Assembly (NCBI RefSeq): GCF_000226975.2 | Contig: NZ_CP019285.1 | Span: 1,054,001 to 1,118,000 of the forward strand | Length of the DNA: 64,000 nt | Origin: Halobiforma lacisalsi AJ5 | GTDB lineage: Archaea > Halobacteriota > Halobacteria > Halobacteriales > Natrialbaceae | Direction: 5' to 3' | Part shown: piece after piece, positions 8,849 through 17,517 of the stretch | Layout: every line of letters begins with the position of its first letter | Position numbering within the stretch: position 1 is the first letter of the stretch | Made by a program: the position numbers and the translations under genes | The notes under the pieces: model-generated | Seen by the model: only the letters and a program-made list of their open reading frames with translations | What the model was told of the DNA's origin: nothing | Database searches by the model: none

Positions 8849-9546
8849 TGCTGGTCGTCGACGGTCTGGACGCCGGCTACGGGGATCTGCAGGTCCTTCA
8901 CAACGTCGACCTCCAGGTCGACGAGGGCGAGTACGTCGCCATCGTCGGCCCGAACGGGGCCGGGAAGTCGACCGTGATGAAGTCGGTCTTCGGCCTGACG
9001 ACGTACATGGGCGGACGAATCGAGTTCCAGGGCCGCGAAATCAGCGGTCTTCGGCCCGAGGACATCATCACCCACGGGATCGGGTACGTCCCCCAGAACG
9101 ACAACATCTTCTCGTCGCTCTCGGTCCGTGAGAACCTCGAGATGGGCGCGTACATCCTGGACGAGGTGCCCGAAGACGCGATCGCAGAGGTCTTCAACCG
9201 GTTCCCGATCCTCGAGGAGCGCCAGGACCAGACGGTCGGGAGCATGAGCGGGGGCCAACAGCAGATGGTCGCGATGGGCCGGGCGCTGATGCTCGATCCG
9301 GATCTGCTGTTGCTCGACGAGCCCTCGGCGGGACTCGCGCCTGACCTGGTCGAGGACATGTTCGACCGGGTGGACGCAATCAACGACGACGATACCGCGG
9401 TCTTGATCGTCGAGCAGAACGCCAAAGAGGCGTTGCGCCGCTGTGACCGGGGCTACGTGCTCGTCCAGGGCGAGAACCGATACGAGGACGACGGCGACGC
9501 GCTCCTTGCCGACGAACAGGTTCGGCGGGACTTCCTGGGCGGCTGA
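8848..9546 (+). CDS. livF: ABC transporter ATP-binding protein LivF
   Basis: The 232-residue second ATPase has Walker A GPNGAGKST, YVPQNDNIFSSLSVREN (Q-loop), signature MSGGQQQMVAMGRAL, Walker B LLLDEPSAGLAP and the switch IVEQNAKEAL. These sequences separate LivF from LivG. It is the last gene of the operon and ends only nine bases before the convergently oriented substrate-binding protein gene. With LivG it forms the nucleotide-binding heterodimer under LivHM. Confidence 0.93.
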   Translation: MLVVDGLDAGYGDLQVLHNVDLQVDEGEYVAIVGPNGAGKSTVMKSVFGLTTYMGGRIEFQGREISGLRPEDIITHGIGYVPQNDNIFSSLSVRENLEMGAYILDEVPEDAIAEVFNRFPILEERQDQTVGSMSGGQQQMVAMGRALMLDPDLLLLDEPSAGLAPDLVEDMFDRVDAINDDDTAVLIVEQNAKEALRRCDRGYVLVQGENRYEDDGDALLADEQVRRDFLGG

Positions 9547-9555
9547 GCCGTCGTC

Positions 9556-10851
9556 TCAGGCCTCGAACTCGATGCGTTCGACGGCCTCGATCTCGAAGTC
9601 GCCGAACTCGAAGATGTCGTACGAGACGCTCTCCATGTCCCCGTTCTCGTCGAAGTCGACCGTGCTCGAGGCGCCCTGGTACTCGACCTCCGCGCCGTCG
9701 GCCGCGAGTTCGACGCCCTCGGCGAAGTTCGACGGCCCGACCACCTCGCCGCCGGGGTTGGCGACCTCGCGCATCTGGCTGCTGATCGCGTCGCCGTCGT
9801 TCTCGCCCGCCCGGAGGTTCGCCAGGATCTGGACCGCGCTGGCGTCGTAGGCGTGGGCGTTGAACACGCCCGGGCCGGAGCCGTACTCCTCCTCGTACAG
9901 TTCCGCGAACGCGTCGGCCTCCGGACCGTCGGCGGCCGGTGCCGTTCCCATGACGTTGTCCATCGGGTTGTCGACGTCCTCCGGAAGGCCGTCCTCGATC
10001 AGCCCGTCCGTGACCATGATCGGTAACTCGTCGCTGAACTCCCCGTAGAAGTCCCGGAAGATCTGGATCCCGCTGACGGGGAACGCGATCACGATGAGCA
10101 CGTCCGGCTCGTCGCTCAGGACGTCCTCGAGCCCGGAGGTGTACGACGGCTGTTCCGGTTCGAACGCCACCTCGTTGGTCACCTCGCCGCCGAGCTCCTC
10201 GAAGGAGTCGACGAACACCTCGGAGAGCGCCTGGCCGTAGTCGTCGTTGAGGTGGAACGAGGCTGCGCTCTCCCAGCCGCGTTCCTCGAAGGCGACCTCG
10301 GCCATCACCTGGCCCTGGAGCGCGTCGCTTGGCGCCGTTCGGAAGACGTAGTCGCCGTCGAGGTCGGTGATCAGCGGCGACGTGCTGGCCGGCGAGCACA
10401 TCACGACCTGTTCGGGGATCGCGACGCTCTCGGCGACGGGGATCGTCACGTCCGACGCCGCGGCGCCCGTAAAGGACGGGACGCCGGCGGCGACGAGGTC
10501 TTCGGCGCGGCTGATGCCCGCCTCCGACTCCGTCTGCGTGTCCTCCCGCTGGACGGCTACCGTGACCGGGCTCCCCTCGTTCTCGAGTTGGAGCGCCGGC
10601 AACTCCGCGGCGTCCGCGATCGGCGTCCCGAGTTCACCGAGGTCGCCGGTTTCCGGCTGGAGAATCCCGAGCATGACCTCCCGCTCGTCGGGATCCGTGC
10701 CTGTCGCTTCCGCGTCCTCTTCCTCGTCGTCGCCGTCCTCCGACTCCTCGATGACGTCTTCTTCCTCGCCGATGCAGCCGGCGAGCAGTCCAGCAGTCCC
10801 TGTTGCACCCAATCCCTTGACGTACGTCCGTCGGTTGATGTTCCCTGGCAT
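9556..10851 (-). CDS. Substrate-binding Tat lipoprotein of Liv-type ABC transporter
   Basis: The 431-residue protein begins with a twin-arginine lipoprotein signal: INRRTYVKGLG, then lipobox LLAGC. Export is therefore by the Tat route, with membrane anchoring through the lipidated Cys, normal for haloarchaeal binding proteins. After a low-complexity acidic linker comes a type I periplasmic-binding fold (leucine-binding protein family). Start ATG 10851 places the RR pair at residues 7-8; longer in-frame starts would bury the signal. It is convergent with livHMGF and so has its own promoter. The ligand cannot be read from sequence. Confidence 0.88.
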   Translation of the reverse strand: MPGNINRRTYVKGLGATGTAGLLAGCIGEEEDVIEESEDGDDEEEDAEATGTDPDEREVMLGILQPETGDLGELGTPIADAAELPALQLENEGSPVTVAVQREDTQTESEAGISRAEDLVAAGVPSFTGAAASDVTIPVAESVAIPEQVVMCSPASTSPLITDLDGDYVFRTAPSDALQGQVMAEVAFEERGWESAASFHLNDDYGQALSEVFVDSFEELGGEVTNEVAFEPEQPSYTSGLEDVLSDEPDVLIVIAFPVSGIQIFRDFYGEFSDELPIMVTDGLIEDGLPEDVDNPMDNVMGTAPAADGPEADAFAELYEEEYGSGPGVFNAHAYDASAVQILANLRAGENDGDAISSQMREVANPGGEVVGPSNFAEGVELAADGAEVEYQGASSTVDFDENGDMESVSYDIFEFGDFEIEAVERIEFEA

Positions 10852-11107
10852 CGTTGCTGTGATCGAATCTCGTTCTCGTGCGGTTCGCCGTCTCAGCAAC
10901 CAGGACAGCCCCGGGAACGCACCACGTCCGGGGACTGTGGTCTCGCCGTCCCGACCGGTCTCGACTACTTGTCGCTCGTTCCCACTCCACACGGTACGGT
11001 TCCACATACCCCTATACGAGGGTTATCCTTGATTTCGTTCACTATGGGCGAGAAAACTCCAGCGATCGTCCCACGACCGACTACCGTCGGCCACCGCCGA
11101 ACCGCAG

Positions 11108-12397
11108 CTACTCGTCGTCCTCGAGCAGTCTGTCGACCATCTCGTCGGGATCGAACCGCTCGAGGTGGTCGTACCCCTGCCCGACTCCCAGAAAGAGGAT
11201 CGGCTTGCCCGTCACGTGGGCGATCGAGATCGCCGCGCCGCCGTTGGAGTCGGCGTCGGCTTTCGTCAGGATCGCGCCGTCGATCTCGGCGGCCTCGTTG
11301 AACTCGCGGGCGCGGTTGACGGCGTCCTGGCCAGCCACCGCCTCGTCGACGAACAGGGTCATGTCGGGATCGACGACGCGGTCGATCTTCTCGAGTTGGT
11401 CCATCAGGCCCTCGTCGGTGTGCAGACGGCCGGCGGTGTCGCCGAGCACGACGTCGACGTCGTTTGCCTCGGCGTACTCGACGGCGTCGTAGAGCACGGC
11501 CGCGGGGTCGCCGCCCTGCTCGTGGCTGATGCACTTCGTGTCCAGAGCGTCGGCGTGCTCCTGGATCTGCTCGTTGGCCCCGGCGCGGTAGGTGTCGCCG
11601 TTCGCCATCACCGTCGAGTAGCCCCGCTCCTCGAAGTAGCGGCTCAGCTTCGCGATCGTGGTCGTCTTGCCGACGCCGTTGACGCCGGTGAAGACGATGG
11701 TAACGGGCTTGTCCTCGATGGCGATGCGCTCGTCGAAGTCGAACTGGCCGACGCTGATCACGTCGTAGATGGCCTCCCGCAGAGCGTCCTCGACGACCTC
11801 GCCGGTCGAGGTGGTGAACGTCCGCGTCTCGCCGACGAGTTCGTCACGGATGTTGTCGAGGATCTCCTGGGCGACGTTCATCTCGACGTCGCTCGAGAGC
11901 AGCGCCATCTCGAGTTCGTAGAGGGGGTCCTCGAGGTCCTCTTCCTCGATGACGAACTTGCCCTTGACCAGCGATTTGGCCTTGCGGCCGAAGCCGGTCG
12001 AGTTGGACTCCTCCCGGGATTCGTCTTCGTCGGACTCGTCGTCGGTGGCGGCTTCGTCGCTCTCGTCCTCGAGAGCGGCCGGCTCCGCGTCGGGTTCCTC
12101 GAGTCGGTCGCCAACGCCCGCCTCCGACGGGGACGCGGCGTCGGTGTCGGCGGCGTCGGGACCGGGACCGGGATCGGGATCGGGATCGGAAGCGGCCTCC
12201 GCTTCGGCCACCGCCTCCGTCTCTTCGTGGCCGGCGTCTCCCTCGGGGGAGTCCTCGAGTTCTTGTTCCGGCTTCGGCTCTGTCTCTTCGAGTTCGACGT
12301 CGTCCTCCTCGGGATCGACTTCTTCGACGTTCTCTTCGGCGGCTTCTTCCGCGTCTTCTCGGAAACTTCCGAGCTTCTTCTTCAGGTTATCGAACAT
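11108..12397 (-). CDS. ftsY: Signal recognition particle receptor FtsY
   Basis: The 429-residue GTPase docks the SRP-ribosome complex at the membrane. Residues 1 to about 133 form a very acidic A-domain, followed by the N helical bundle and the G domain. The P-loop GVNGVGKTT is at 238-246, with NGDTYRAGANEQ, VVLGDTAGRLHTD (G3), TKADADSNGG (G4) and LFLGVGQGYDHLERF at the C-terminus. It follows rplX-pfdA on the same strand with a 191-base gap. The unusually long acidic A-domain is common in haloarchaeal FtsY. Confidence 0.95.
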   Translation of the reverse strand: MFDNLKKKLGSFREDAEEAAEENVEEVDPEEDDVELEETEPKPEQELEDSPEGDAGHEETEAVAEAEAASDPDPDPGPGPDAADTDAASPSEAGVGDRLEEPDAEPAALEDESDEAATDDESDEDESREESNSTGFGRKAKSLVKGKFVIEEEDLEDPLYELEMALLSSDVEMNVAQEILDNIRDELVGETRTFTTSTGEVVEDALREAIYDVISVGQFDFDERIAIEDKPVTIVFTGVNGVGKTTTIAKLSRYFEERGYSTVMANGDTYRAGANEQIQEHADALDTKCISHEQGGDPAAVLYDAVEYAEANDVDVVLGDTAGRLHTDEGLMDQLEKIDRVVDPDMTLFVDEAVAGQDAVNRAREFNEAAEIDGAILTKADADSNGGAAISIAHVTGKPILFLGVGQGYDHLERFDPDEMVDRLLEDDE

Positions 12398-12588
12398 GGC
12401 TATGGATGGCTGTGGCAGTGATAGGGACGGTTACAGTGGCAGTTGCAGTCGAAACCGACCGTCGAACGGGACCGATAGGGTGGATACCTGACCCATCGCG
12501 ATCGACGGTGATAGAAGTGGCGATGACGGCTCCGTACGTCCGACTGCGACCGCGTTCGCGGCCGCCGACGGGCGAAACCGACGCTCCG

Positions 12589-13038
12589 TTACTCGTCCCC
12601 TTCGGGACCGCCGCCCATCCCCTGCATCTGCTGTTGCATCGCCTGCTGCTGGAGCTGCTGGGCCTGCTGCTCGAGCTTTTCGCTCTCGCTTTCGAGCTCC
12701 GCGATCTCCTCGTTGACCTCGTCGATCCGGTCGTCGAGGTGCTCCTTTTTGTTCTCGAGGGCGTCGACGGCGTCGTCCTCCTCGAACTCCGCGGCGTAGT
12801 CGGCCCCGAGGTCGACGATCGCCTCGTCGATGTCCTCGATCGTCGCGCGGAGGTAGGCACCGCCGCCGATCGGGACCTGAACCGTCGAGCCGGTCTCTAA
12901 GGTCTCGAGGGCTTCGATAGCCTCGTCGACCTCGATCTTCTCCTGCTGGAGCGACTCGACGTTCGCTTCGAGGGCCTCGATCTCTTCCTGGATCTCCTGG
13001 AGTTCCTGGGAGAGCTGCTGGAGTTGCTGCTGGCTCAT
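12589..13038 (-). CDS. pfdA: Prefoldin alpha subunit
   Basis: The 149-residue protein has two long coiled-coil helices flanking a beta hairpin. The N-terminal helix is QLQQLSQELQEIQEEIEALE, the hairpin contains TVQVPIGGGAYLRATI, and the C-terminal helix ends in a Gln-rich tail and MGGGPEGDE. Two alpha and four beta subunits form the jellyfish-shaped chaperone that passes unfolded proteins to the thermosome. Its ATG overlaps the stop of rplX by four bases. The beta subunit is not in the window. Confidence 0.95.
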   Translation of the reverse strand: MSQQQLQQLSQELQEIQEEIEALEANVESLQQEKIEVDEAIEALETLETGSTVQVPIGGGAYLRATIEDIDEAIVDLGADYAAEFEEDDAVDALENKKEHLDDRIDEVNEEIAELESESEKLEQQAQQLQQQAMQQQMQGMGGGPEGDE

Positions 13039-13211
13039 TGTGCGTCGACCTCCTCGAGGTCGATCTCGGTGCGTTTGAGCCCGTGCTGGCTCCCGAGCTG
13101 GGAGAGGGCGTGTTCGCGGGCGACGTCCTCGTTTTCGGCGTCGACCGTCGTTTCGAACTCCGCGTAGCCGTCGCGGGTCTTGAACTGACCGGTCACCGTA
13201 AACTGACTCAT
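13035..13211 (-). CDS. rplX: 50S ribosomal protein LX (L18Ae)
   Basis: This 58-residue gene reads MSQFTVTGQFKTRDGYAEFE and ends TEIDLEEVDAQ. It is the short archaeal LX/L18Ae protein of the large subunit, whose family is placed beside prefoldin alpha in many archaea. Its TGA overlaps the pfdA ATG (ATGA), which supports both starts. Translation was made directly from the minus strand. Confidence 0.92.
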   Translation of the reverse strand: MSQFTVTGQFKTRDGYAEFETTVDAENEDVAREHALSQLGSQHGLKRTEIDLEEVDAQ

Positions 13212-13422
13212 GGCTGTTCCTCCGGCAGGCAGTCGGAAGAATCTTCCCTTCCGTATTTTCGGCCGGGTGTCGATCCCTGATCGCCGGTGGGGTCGAAATC
13301 AGTCGTGTCAGTACCTCCGGCCGGCCCGAACGCGGCCATCGCCTCCCCCGAGTGTGAGGGGGTCGGAGACGGGAACCCACAGGACGAGAAACGGTTTTGC
13401 CCGGGAGCCCGTACGGGCCTCC

Positions 13423-13734
13423 ATGGCCGACATCGATCCCGGCACGCTCCTCCCGAACGATCGCATGAAACGACAGGCCCTCGAGGGCGAGGTCACCCAG
13501 ATCCACCGCGGCCAGCAGTACGCCGACGAGGGCGACACGTTCACCATCGAGGATACCACGTTCGAGGTGCGGGAGGTGACCGACCGGACGCTCGGCGACC
13601 TCACCGACGAGGACGCACGGGCCGAGGGCATGGCGGACCTCGAGGGGTATCGCCGACTGCTCGAGCGTGCCCACGAGAACTTCGAGTGGGACGACGACAG
13701 CGAGGTCGTCCTGCACCGGTTCGAACCGCAGTGA
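13423..13734 (+). CDS. ASCH domain protein
   Basis: The 103-residue protein has the PUA-like ASCH barrel: LLPNDRMKRQALEGEVTQIH, then GDTFTIEDTTFEVREVTDRT, and a terminal VVLHRFEPQ strand. ASCH domains resemble RNA-binding PUA domains and are thought to act in RNA metabolism or as coactivators; no activity is established for this haloarchaeal group. ATG 13423 was chosen because residues encoded further upstream in frame are a GC-rich shadow over the rplX promoter region. It lies 12 bases before a second small gene on the same strand, so the two may be co-transcribed. Confidence 0.8.
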   Translation: MADIDPGTLLPNDRMKRQALEGEVTQIHRGQQYADEGDTFTIEDTTFEVREVTDRTLGDLTDEDARAEGMADLEGYRRLLERAHENFEWDDDSEVVLHRFEPQ

Positions 13735-13746
13735 GGACTCCATGAC

Positions 13747-14031
13747 ATGAACCATCTCCCACCGCTCGACGACGGCGAATGGCGACTCCCGAACCACGCC
13801 CACGTCGTCGTCTACGACCGCGAGTGCGAGGACGAGGACGGCGAGCGCGGCCTGCTCACGATCTACGACTGCGGCGCGGCCCAGAAGCCGCCGCGGGCCC
13901 AGTTGCTCGGCACCCTCGAGGGCGTCGACGCCGAGGCCGAGTTCGAGTCGACGCCGACGGGAAAGATCGTCAAACTGCGCGAGGCGGCGACGCTTTCCGA
14001 GGGCGAGCCGGATCGGTTCCGGATCCGCTAG
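13747..14031 (+). CDS. Conserved-looking small protein, function unknown
   Basis: The 94-residue acidic protein begins MNHLPPLDDGEWRLPNHAHV and ends FRIR. It contains strands VVVYDREC and GLLTIYDCGAA but no motif I recognise. It follows the ASCH gene after 12 bases and ends four bases before the convergent MFS gene. Codon composition matches its neighbours and supports a real gene. Confidence 0.65.
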   Translation: MNHLPPLDDGEWRLPNHAHVVVYDRECEDEDGERGLLTIYDCGAAQKPPRAQLLGTLEGVDAEAEFESTPTGKIVKLREAATLSEGEPDRFRIR

Positions 14032-14035
14032 GCGA

Positions 14036-15199
14036 TCAGACCGGAAGCCGATCCGCCCGCTCGAGGAGCAGGAGACCGACGACCAGCGTGGCCAGGAAGA
14101 CGGCCGCGGTCCGGAACACCAGATCGTAGGTGTATCCGCCCTCGATGAACAGTCCCAGCACGAACGAGCCGAGCGCCTGCGTGAGCATCCACATCGAACT
14201 GAACACGGCGTAGGCGCTGCCCCGCGTCGAATCCGGCAGCGTATCGAGGAGGAACGTGTCCGTGGCCGGAAACAGCGCGTGGATGACGAATCCGAGGACG
14301 CCGGAGACGAGGATCACGGCGATCAGTCCTTCGACCGCGGTCAGTACAAGCAGGGTCGCCGAGAAGGCCCCCACGACCCCGAGCAGGTACGGCACCCGGG
14401 GCAGCCTGTCGGCGAGGTCGCCCCCGAAGTAGAACGCGGGGATGCCCGCGGCGAAGACGATGGTGAGCATCGTCCCCGCCATCCGGTCCGAGTGGCCTTT
14501 CGACTGCATGTAGAGTTCGTAGAAGTTGAACACGCCCTGCCAGACGAACGAGGCGATGCCGACGATCGCGAGCGTCGTGACGATGATCCGCCACTCCGAG
14601 AGCGCTCCGGCGACGAAGTTACGGTCGTCCTCGCCGGCCCGCGGCAACTCGGTTCGTTTCGCCTCGAGACCGGTATAGACCGTGACCGCGGCCGCGACGA
14701 CGGCGATCAGCCACAGCGACAGCCGCCAGTCGGCGACGATGGCGACCGTGATCGTGACCAGCGGCGCGGCGATCACCGCGGCGATCTGGCTGGCTGCGCC
14801 GTGGATCCCCATGACGCGACCGACGCGATTCGGGAACAGTTCGCTCAGGAACGGGTTCGCGGAGACGAAGTAGACGCCGGAGGCGATCCCCATCAGGAAC
14901 GCGCCGACCATGAGGTGGCGGATCGACACTGCGGTCGCGGCGAACGCGGAGGCGACCGCGAGGATCGACCCGGACCCGAGCACGACGTAGTGTCGCGGCA
15001 CTTTCGTCAGGAGCCATCCCGTGGGCAGGCGCGGCGACGCGCTGCCGACCCACGCGAGGGTGACGAGGAGCCCGGCGGTCGCCTCCCCGATCGCGAACTC
15101 CCCGATGATGACGTTGAGAAGCGGCGCGAAGATAATTCTGGCCAGGTTGAGAAGGAAGACGAGTCCACAGAGAGAGGCGAAGAGTCGAGCGCGGCTCAC
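14036..15199 (-). CDS. Major facilitator superfamily transporter
   Basis: The 387-residue membrane protein has twelve likely helices and the MFS loop pattern PRLPTGWLLTKVPRHY after helix 2, with DLADRLPR in the second half. Helix 1 reads LFASLCGLVFLLNLARIIFAP. The substrate is not indicated. The start is uncertain: GTG 15199 (MSRARLF) is preferred, GTG 15205 adds two residues, and ATG 15265 adds 22 residues of poor quality. It is inserted between two translation-related clusters on the same strand. Confidence 0.85.
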   Translation of the reverse strand: MSRARLFASLCGLVFLLNLARIIFAPLLNVIIGEFAIGEATAGLLVTLAWVGSASPRLPTGWLLTKVPRHYVVLGSGSILAVASAFAATAVSIRHLMVGAFLMGIASGVYFVSANPFLSELFPNRVGRVMGIHGAASQIAAVIAAPLVTITVAIVADWRLSLWLIAVVAAAVTVYTGLEAKRTELPRAGEDDRNFVAGALSEWRIIVTTLAIVGIASFVWQGVFNFYELYMQSKGHSDRMAGTMLTIVFAAGIPAFYFGGDLADRLPRVPYLLGVVGAFSATLLVLTAVEGLIAVILVSGVLGFVIHALFPATDTFLLDTLPDSTRGSAYAVFSSMWMLTQALGSFVLGLFIEGGYTYDLVFRTAAVFLATLVVGLLLLERADRLPV

Positions 15200-15584
15200 G
15201 ACCACTATTTCCGACGGGCGGCCACAAACGTTCCGAAACCGGAACCGTTTGGGACACTGAAACACTCACGGTAGCCGGTCGCTCGGTCACGGTAGCGAGC
15301 CACAGGCGGGACGCAACGCTCGCGACTCGAGCGCTCTGTCTCTGTCGGAACGGAACACCCCGCAACGGGAACGACGGGAACGACGGGAACGACGGGAACG
15401 ACGGGAACGACGGGAACGCACAGGCGTCGCTCCGCGAGATCGAACACTCGAGCGGGTAGAACGGAACCGGGCGTCCACGACCCGGAAAACACGGTGCCGC
15501 GACGGCCGTGGCGAGATCGACGGTCGATAGTCGACAGCTGACCGTCGACGGCCGCGCCGACGGCACGAACGAGGGTCGCCCGAC
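15200..15584. other. Intergenic stretch with tandem repeat
   Basis: The 385 bases between tif6 and the MFS gene hold a 9-bp tandem repeat (15367-15418) and the presumed MFS promoter. Long minus-strand frames across it read as repeated FPS tripeptides and are not considered coding. Confidence 0.55.
15367..15418. repeat. Perfect 9-bp tandem repeat, GGGAACGAC
   Basis: There are five perfect copies of GGGAACGAC followed by a seven-base partial copy. The length is a multiple of three but the tract lies outside any gene. Copy number is likely to vary between strains. Confidence 0.9.
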
Positions 15585-16250
15585 CTACTCGAGGTAGCCC
15601 AGCGCGTCCTCGATCCGGCCCAGTTCCGGTCCGGTCGTGTCTTGGCCGACGACGTAGCCGGCGTCGTTGGCGACCAGTCCGGAGCCGACGAGCGGCGCGC
15701 CGTAGTTGACGGTGCCGACGTCGGCCCGGACGTCGAGGGCGTCCTCGAGGAAGTCAAGTTCCTCGTCGGTCGCCTTCGGGTGACAGAGCACCCCGGAGTT
15801 GGTCGCGACCGCGGCGGTTCCGACGGTGCGGACGCCCGCCAGGTCGCCGCGTTCGACCGGCACGTCGAGCGTGTTCTTGACGATCCGTATCGCCTCCCGG
15901 GGCAGGTCCGGATGGACGTAGGCCCCGTAGTCGTTCGCAAGGACGACGTTGCCGGCGGCGTTGATGCTGCCGGGCAGTTCGGCGACGGGGAGGTCGACCG
16001 CCTCCTCGAGTTGCTCGCGCTCGTAGTCGAGGATCCGCGAACTGACGAGGAGGCCGTTCTCGTTACCCGTCGCTAGGGCGCCGACCGTCGAGGAGCCGCC
16101 GACGGTCGTCGGGACGGCCGGCACCTCGAGTTCGTCGGTCAGGTCGGCGACGACGTCGTCGTCGACGTCGCGGCGAACGAGCACGCACGAGTCGGTCGCG
16201 CGGGCGAAGACGCCGACGTAGGCCGACCCGGCGAAGGCGAGGCGTTGCAA
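15585..16250 (-). CDS. tif6: Translation initiation factor 6 (aIF6)
   Basis: The 221-residue aIF6 binds the 50S subunit and keeps it from joining 30S. The five-fold pentein repeat is visible in recurring segments such as [52 protein letters not shown] and [16 protein letters not shown]. The only fitting start is TTG 16250, giving [20 protein letters not shown], two bases after the rpl31e stop. There is no in-frame ATG that keeps the conserved N-terminus. It is the third gene of rpl39e-rpl31e-tif6, a common archaeal order. Confidence 0.94.
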   Translation of the reverse strand: MQRLAFAGSAYVGVFARATDSCVLVRRDVDDDVVADLTDELEVPAVPTTVGGSSTVGALATGNENGLLVSSRILDYEREQLEEAVDLPVAELPGSINAAGNVVLANDYGAYVHPDLPREAIRIVKNTLDVPVERGDLAGVRTVGTAAVATNSGVLCHPKATDEELDFLEDALDVRADVGTVNYGAPLVGSGLVANDAGYVVGQDTTGPELGRIEDALGYLE

Positions 16251-16252
16251 GT

Positions 16253-16531
16253 TTAGTCGGCGACCTCGGCCTCGACGACGGCCTCACCTTCTTCGTCGAA
16301 GCGGGCCGCGCGGACGCGGAGCTTTCGCGGCGGGTTGGATCGGCCGTTCGACCAGACCGCCTCGTTGATCGAGGGGTCCAGGCGGATGGCGTCCTCGTCG
16401 ACCGCGAAGTGCTTCGCGAGGTGTTCGCGGACGAGTCGCATCGCGAGGTCCGCGGCCTCGTGGTTGGCCCCTTTCTTGACGTCTCGCAGCGGAACGGTTA
16501 CGACGCGTTCCTCGAAATCACTTGCACTCAT
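16253..16531 (-). CDS. rpl31e: 50S ribosomal protein L31e
   Basis: The 92-residue protein has [13 protein letters not shown] and [16 protein letters not shown], then the conserved [20 protein letters not shown], matching the L31e family near the peptide exit tunnel. It sits between rpl39e (two-base gap) and tif6 (two-base gap), so the three are surely one transcript. Confidence 0.96.
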   Translation of the reverse strand: MSASDFEERVVTVPLRDVKKGANHEAADLAMRLVREHLAKHFAVDEDAIRLDPSINEAVWSNGRSNPPRKLRVRAARFDEEGEAVVEAEVAD

Positions 16532-16533
16532 CG

Positions 16534-16686
16534 TTATTCGTCGGTGTCGCTACGTCGCCAGTTGCGTCGCTTCGGGTTCCGCTGGACCTCCATGTCGGTC
16601 TTCATCATGACCCAGGCCGGAACGCGGCTGTTCTGGTTCTCGAGTTTGGCAAGACGCTTTTTCTTGCCCTTCGATTTCTTACCCAT
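16534..16686 (-). CDS. rpl39e: 50S ribosomal protein L39e
   Basis: This 50-residue basic protein, rare in an acidic proteome, starts [18 protein letters not shown] and ends [13 protein letters not shown]39e lines the nascent-chain exit tunnel. ATG 16686 gives the family's exact length; a longer in-frame start at 16728 would lie upstream of the predicted transcription start. Confidence 0.96.
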   Translation of the reverse strand: MGKKSKGKKKRLAKLENQNSRVPAWVMMKTDMEVQRNPKRRNWRRSDTDE

Positions 16687-16712
16687 AGTAGCCGGACGTA
16701 GCCCGTGCTGGC

Positions 16713-16718
16713 TTAAAA
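16713..16718 (-). promoter_or_regulatory. TATA box of rpl39e-rpl31e-tif6
   Basis: TTTTAA on the minus strand is centred about 29 nt before the rpl39e ATG, so the message is expected to be leaderless or nearly so. Confidence 0.65.
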
Positions 16719-16831
16719 TCTTGTCCATCTCTCGAGGGTGATCCCACTGGACTCGTAACGCGTCTCGAGGGGCGGTTCAGGCCTCGAGAACTTCCGTCGC
16801 CGTCTTCGGGCTCGAAGCCGGATTACCCCCG

Positions 16832-17389
16832 TCACTCGAGCGGGAACCGCTCGACCGTCGAGTACACCGGTCCCTCGTCGGTGAGGGTGCTCTCGGTCAG
16901 TCGGACCTCCTCGACCGTCGTCTCGCCGACGGTCGGATCCCGCTCCCGGACGAGGTCCTGGACCAGTTCCTTTCCGCCGGCGTGTTCCATTCGGGCGAGG
17001 GTGACGTGTGGCGTGAACTCGTGGTCCTCCTCGTCGAAGCCCATCGCCGTCGTTCGCTCCTCGATCGCCTCGTGCAGCGCCGTCAGTTCGTTACCGCCGG
17101 TCTCGGCCCCGAGCCAGAGGACGCTGATGTATTCGAGGGTCGGGAAGACCCCCAGGCCGCCGAACCGCGCGGTGAAGGGGTCGATGCCCGCGTCCTCGAC
17201 GGCAGCCGCGAGTTCCCGCTGGAGGTCGGGCAGGCGATCTTCGTCCACGTCGCCGAGGAACTTCAGGGTGACGTGGGCCTGTTCGGGATCGGTGAAGCTC
17301 AGGCCGCTTGCGTCGTCGAACTCCGCCTGGAGGTCGGCGACGGGGTCGGCGAGTTCGTCGGGGAGGTCGACGCTGACGAACAGTCGCAT
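16832..17389 (-). CDS. thpR: RNA 2',3'-cyclic phosphodiesterase (2H family)
   Basis: The 185-residue protein has the duplicated 2H-phosphoesterase fold with both catalytic motifs, HVTLKFLGDV near residue 40 and HVTLARMEHA in the second half. This ThpR/LigT family hydrolyses 2',3'-cyclic phosphate RNA ends to 2'-phosphate and can join tRNA halves in vitro. Start ATG 17389 gives MRLFVSVDLPDEL, the family's usual opening. It is a single gene, divergent from the FAD oxidoreductase gene. Confidence 0.9.
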   Translation of the reverse strand: MRLFVSVDLPDELADPVADLQAEFDDASGLSFTDPEQAHVTLKFLGDVDEDRLPDLQRELAAAVEDAGIDPFTARFGGLGVFPTLEYISVLWLGAETGGNELTALHEAIEERTTAMGFDEEDHEFTPHVTLARMEHAGGKELVQDLVRERDPTVGETTVEEVRLTESTLTDEGPVYSTVERFPLE

Positions 17390-17488
17390 GGTCGGAGGTT
17401 CGCGGGCGGATCACTCAACGGTGACGGTCGCCGCTGGCCGAGGGCCGTCCGTCGATCGCCGGCTGCCAACTACCGTTAGGGGAGGCCA

Positions 17489-17494
17489 TTATAT
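17489..17494 (+). promoter_or_regulatory. TATA box of FAD oxidoreductase gene
   Basis: TTATAT is centred 27 nt before ATG 17518. This supports that start as leaderless and argues against the in-frame GTG at 17506. Confidence 0.65.
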
Positions 17495-17517
17495 CCGACG
17501 AAGCCGTGTCTACGCTA

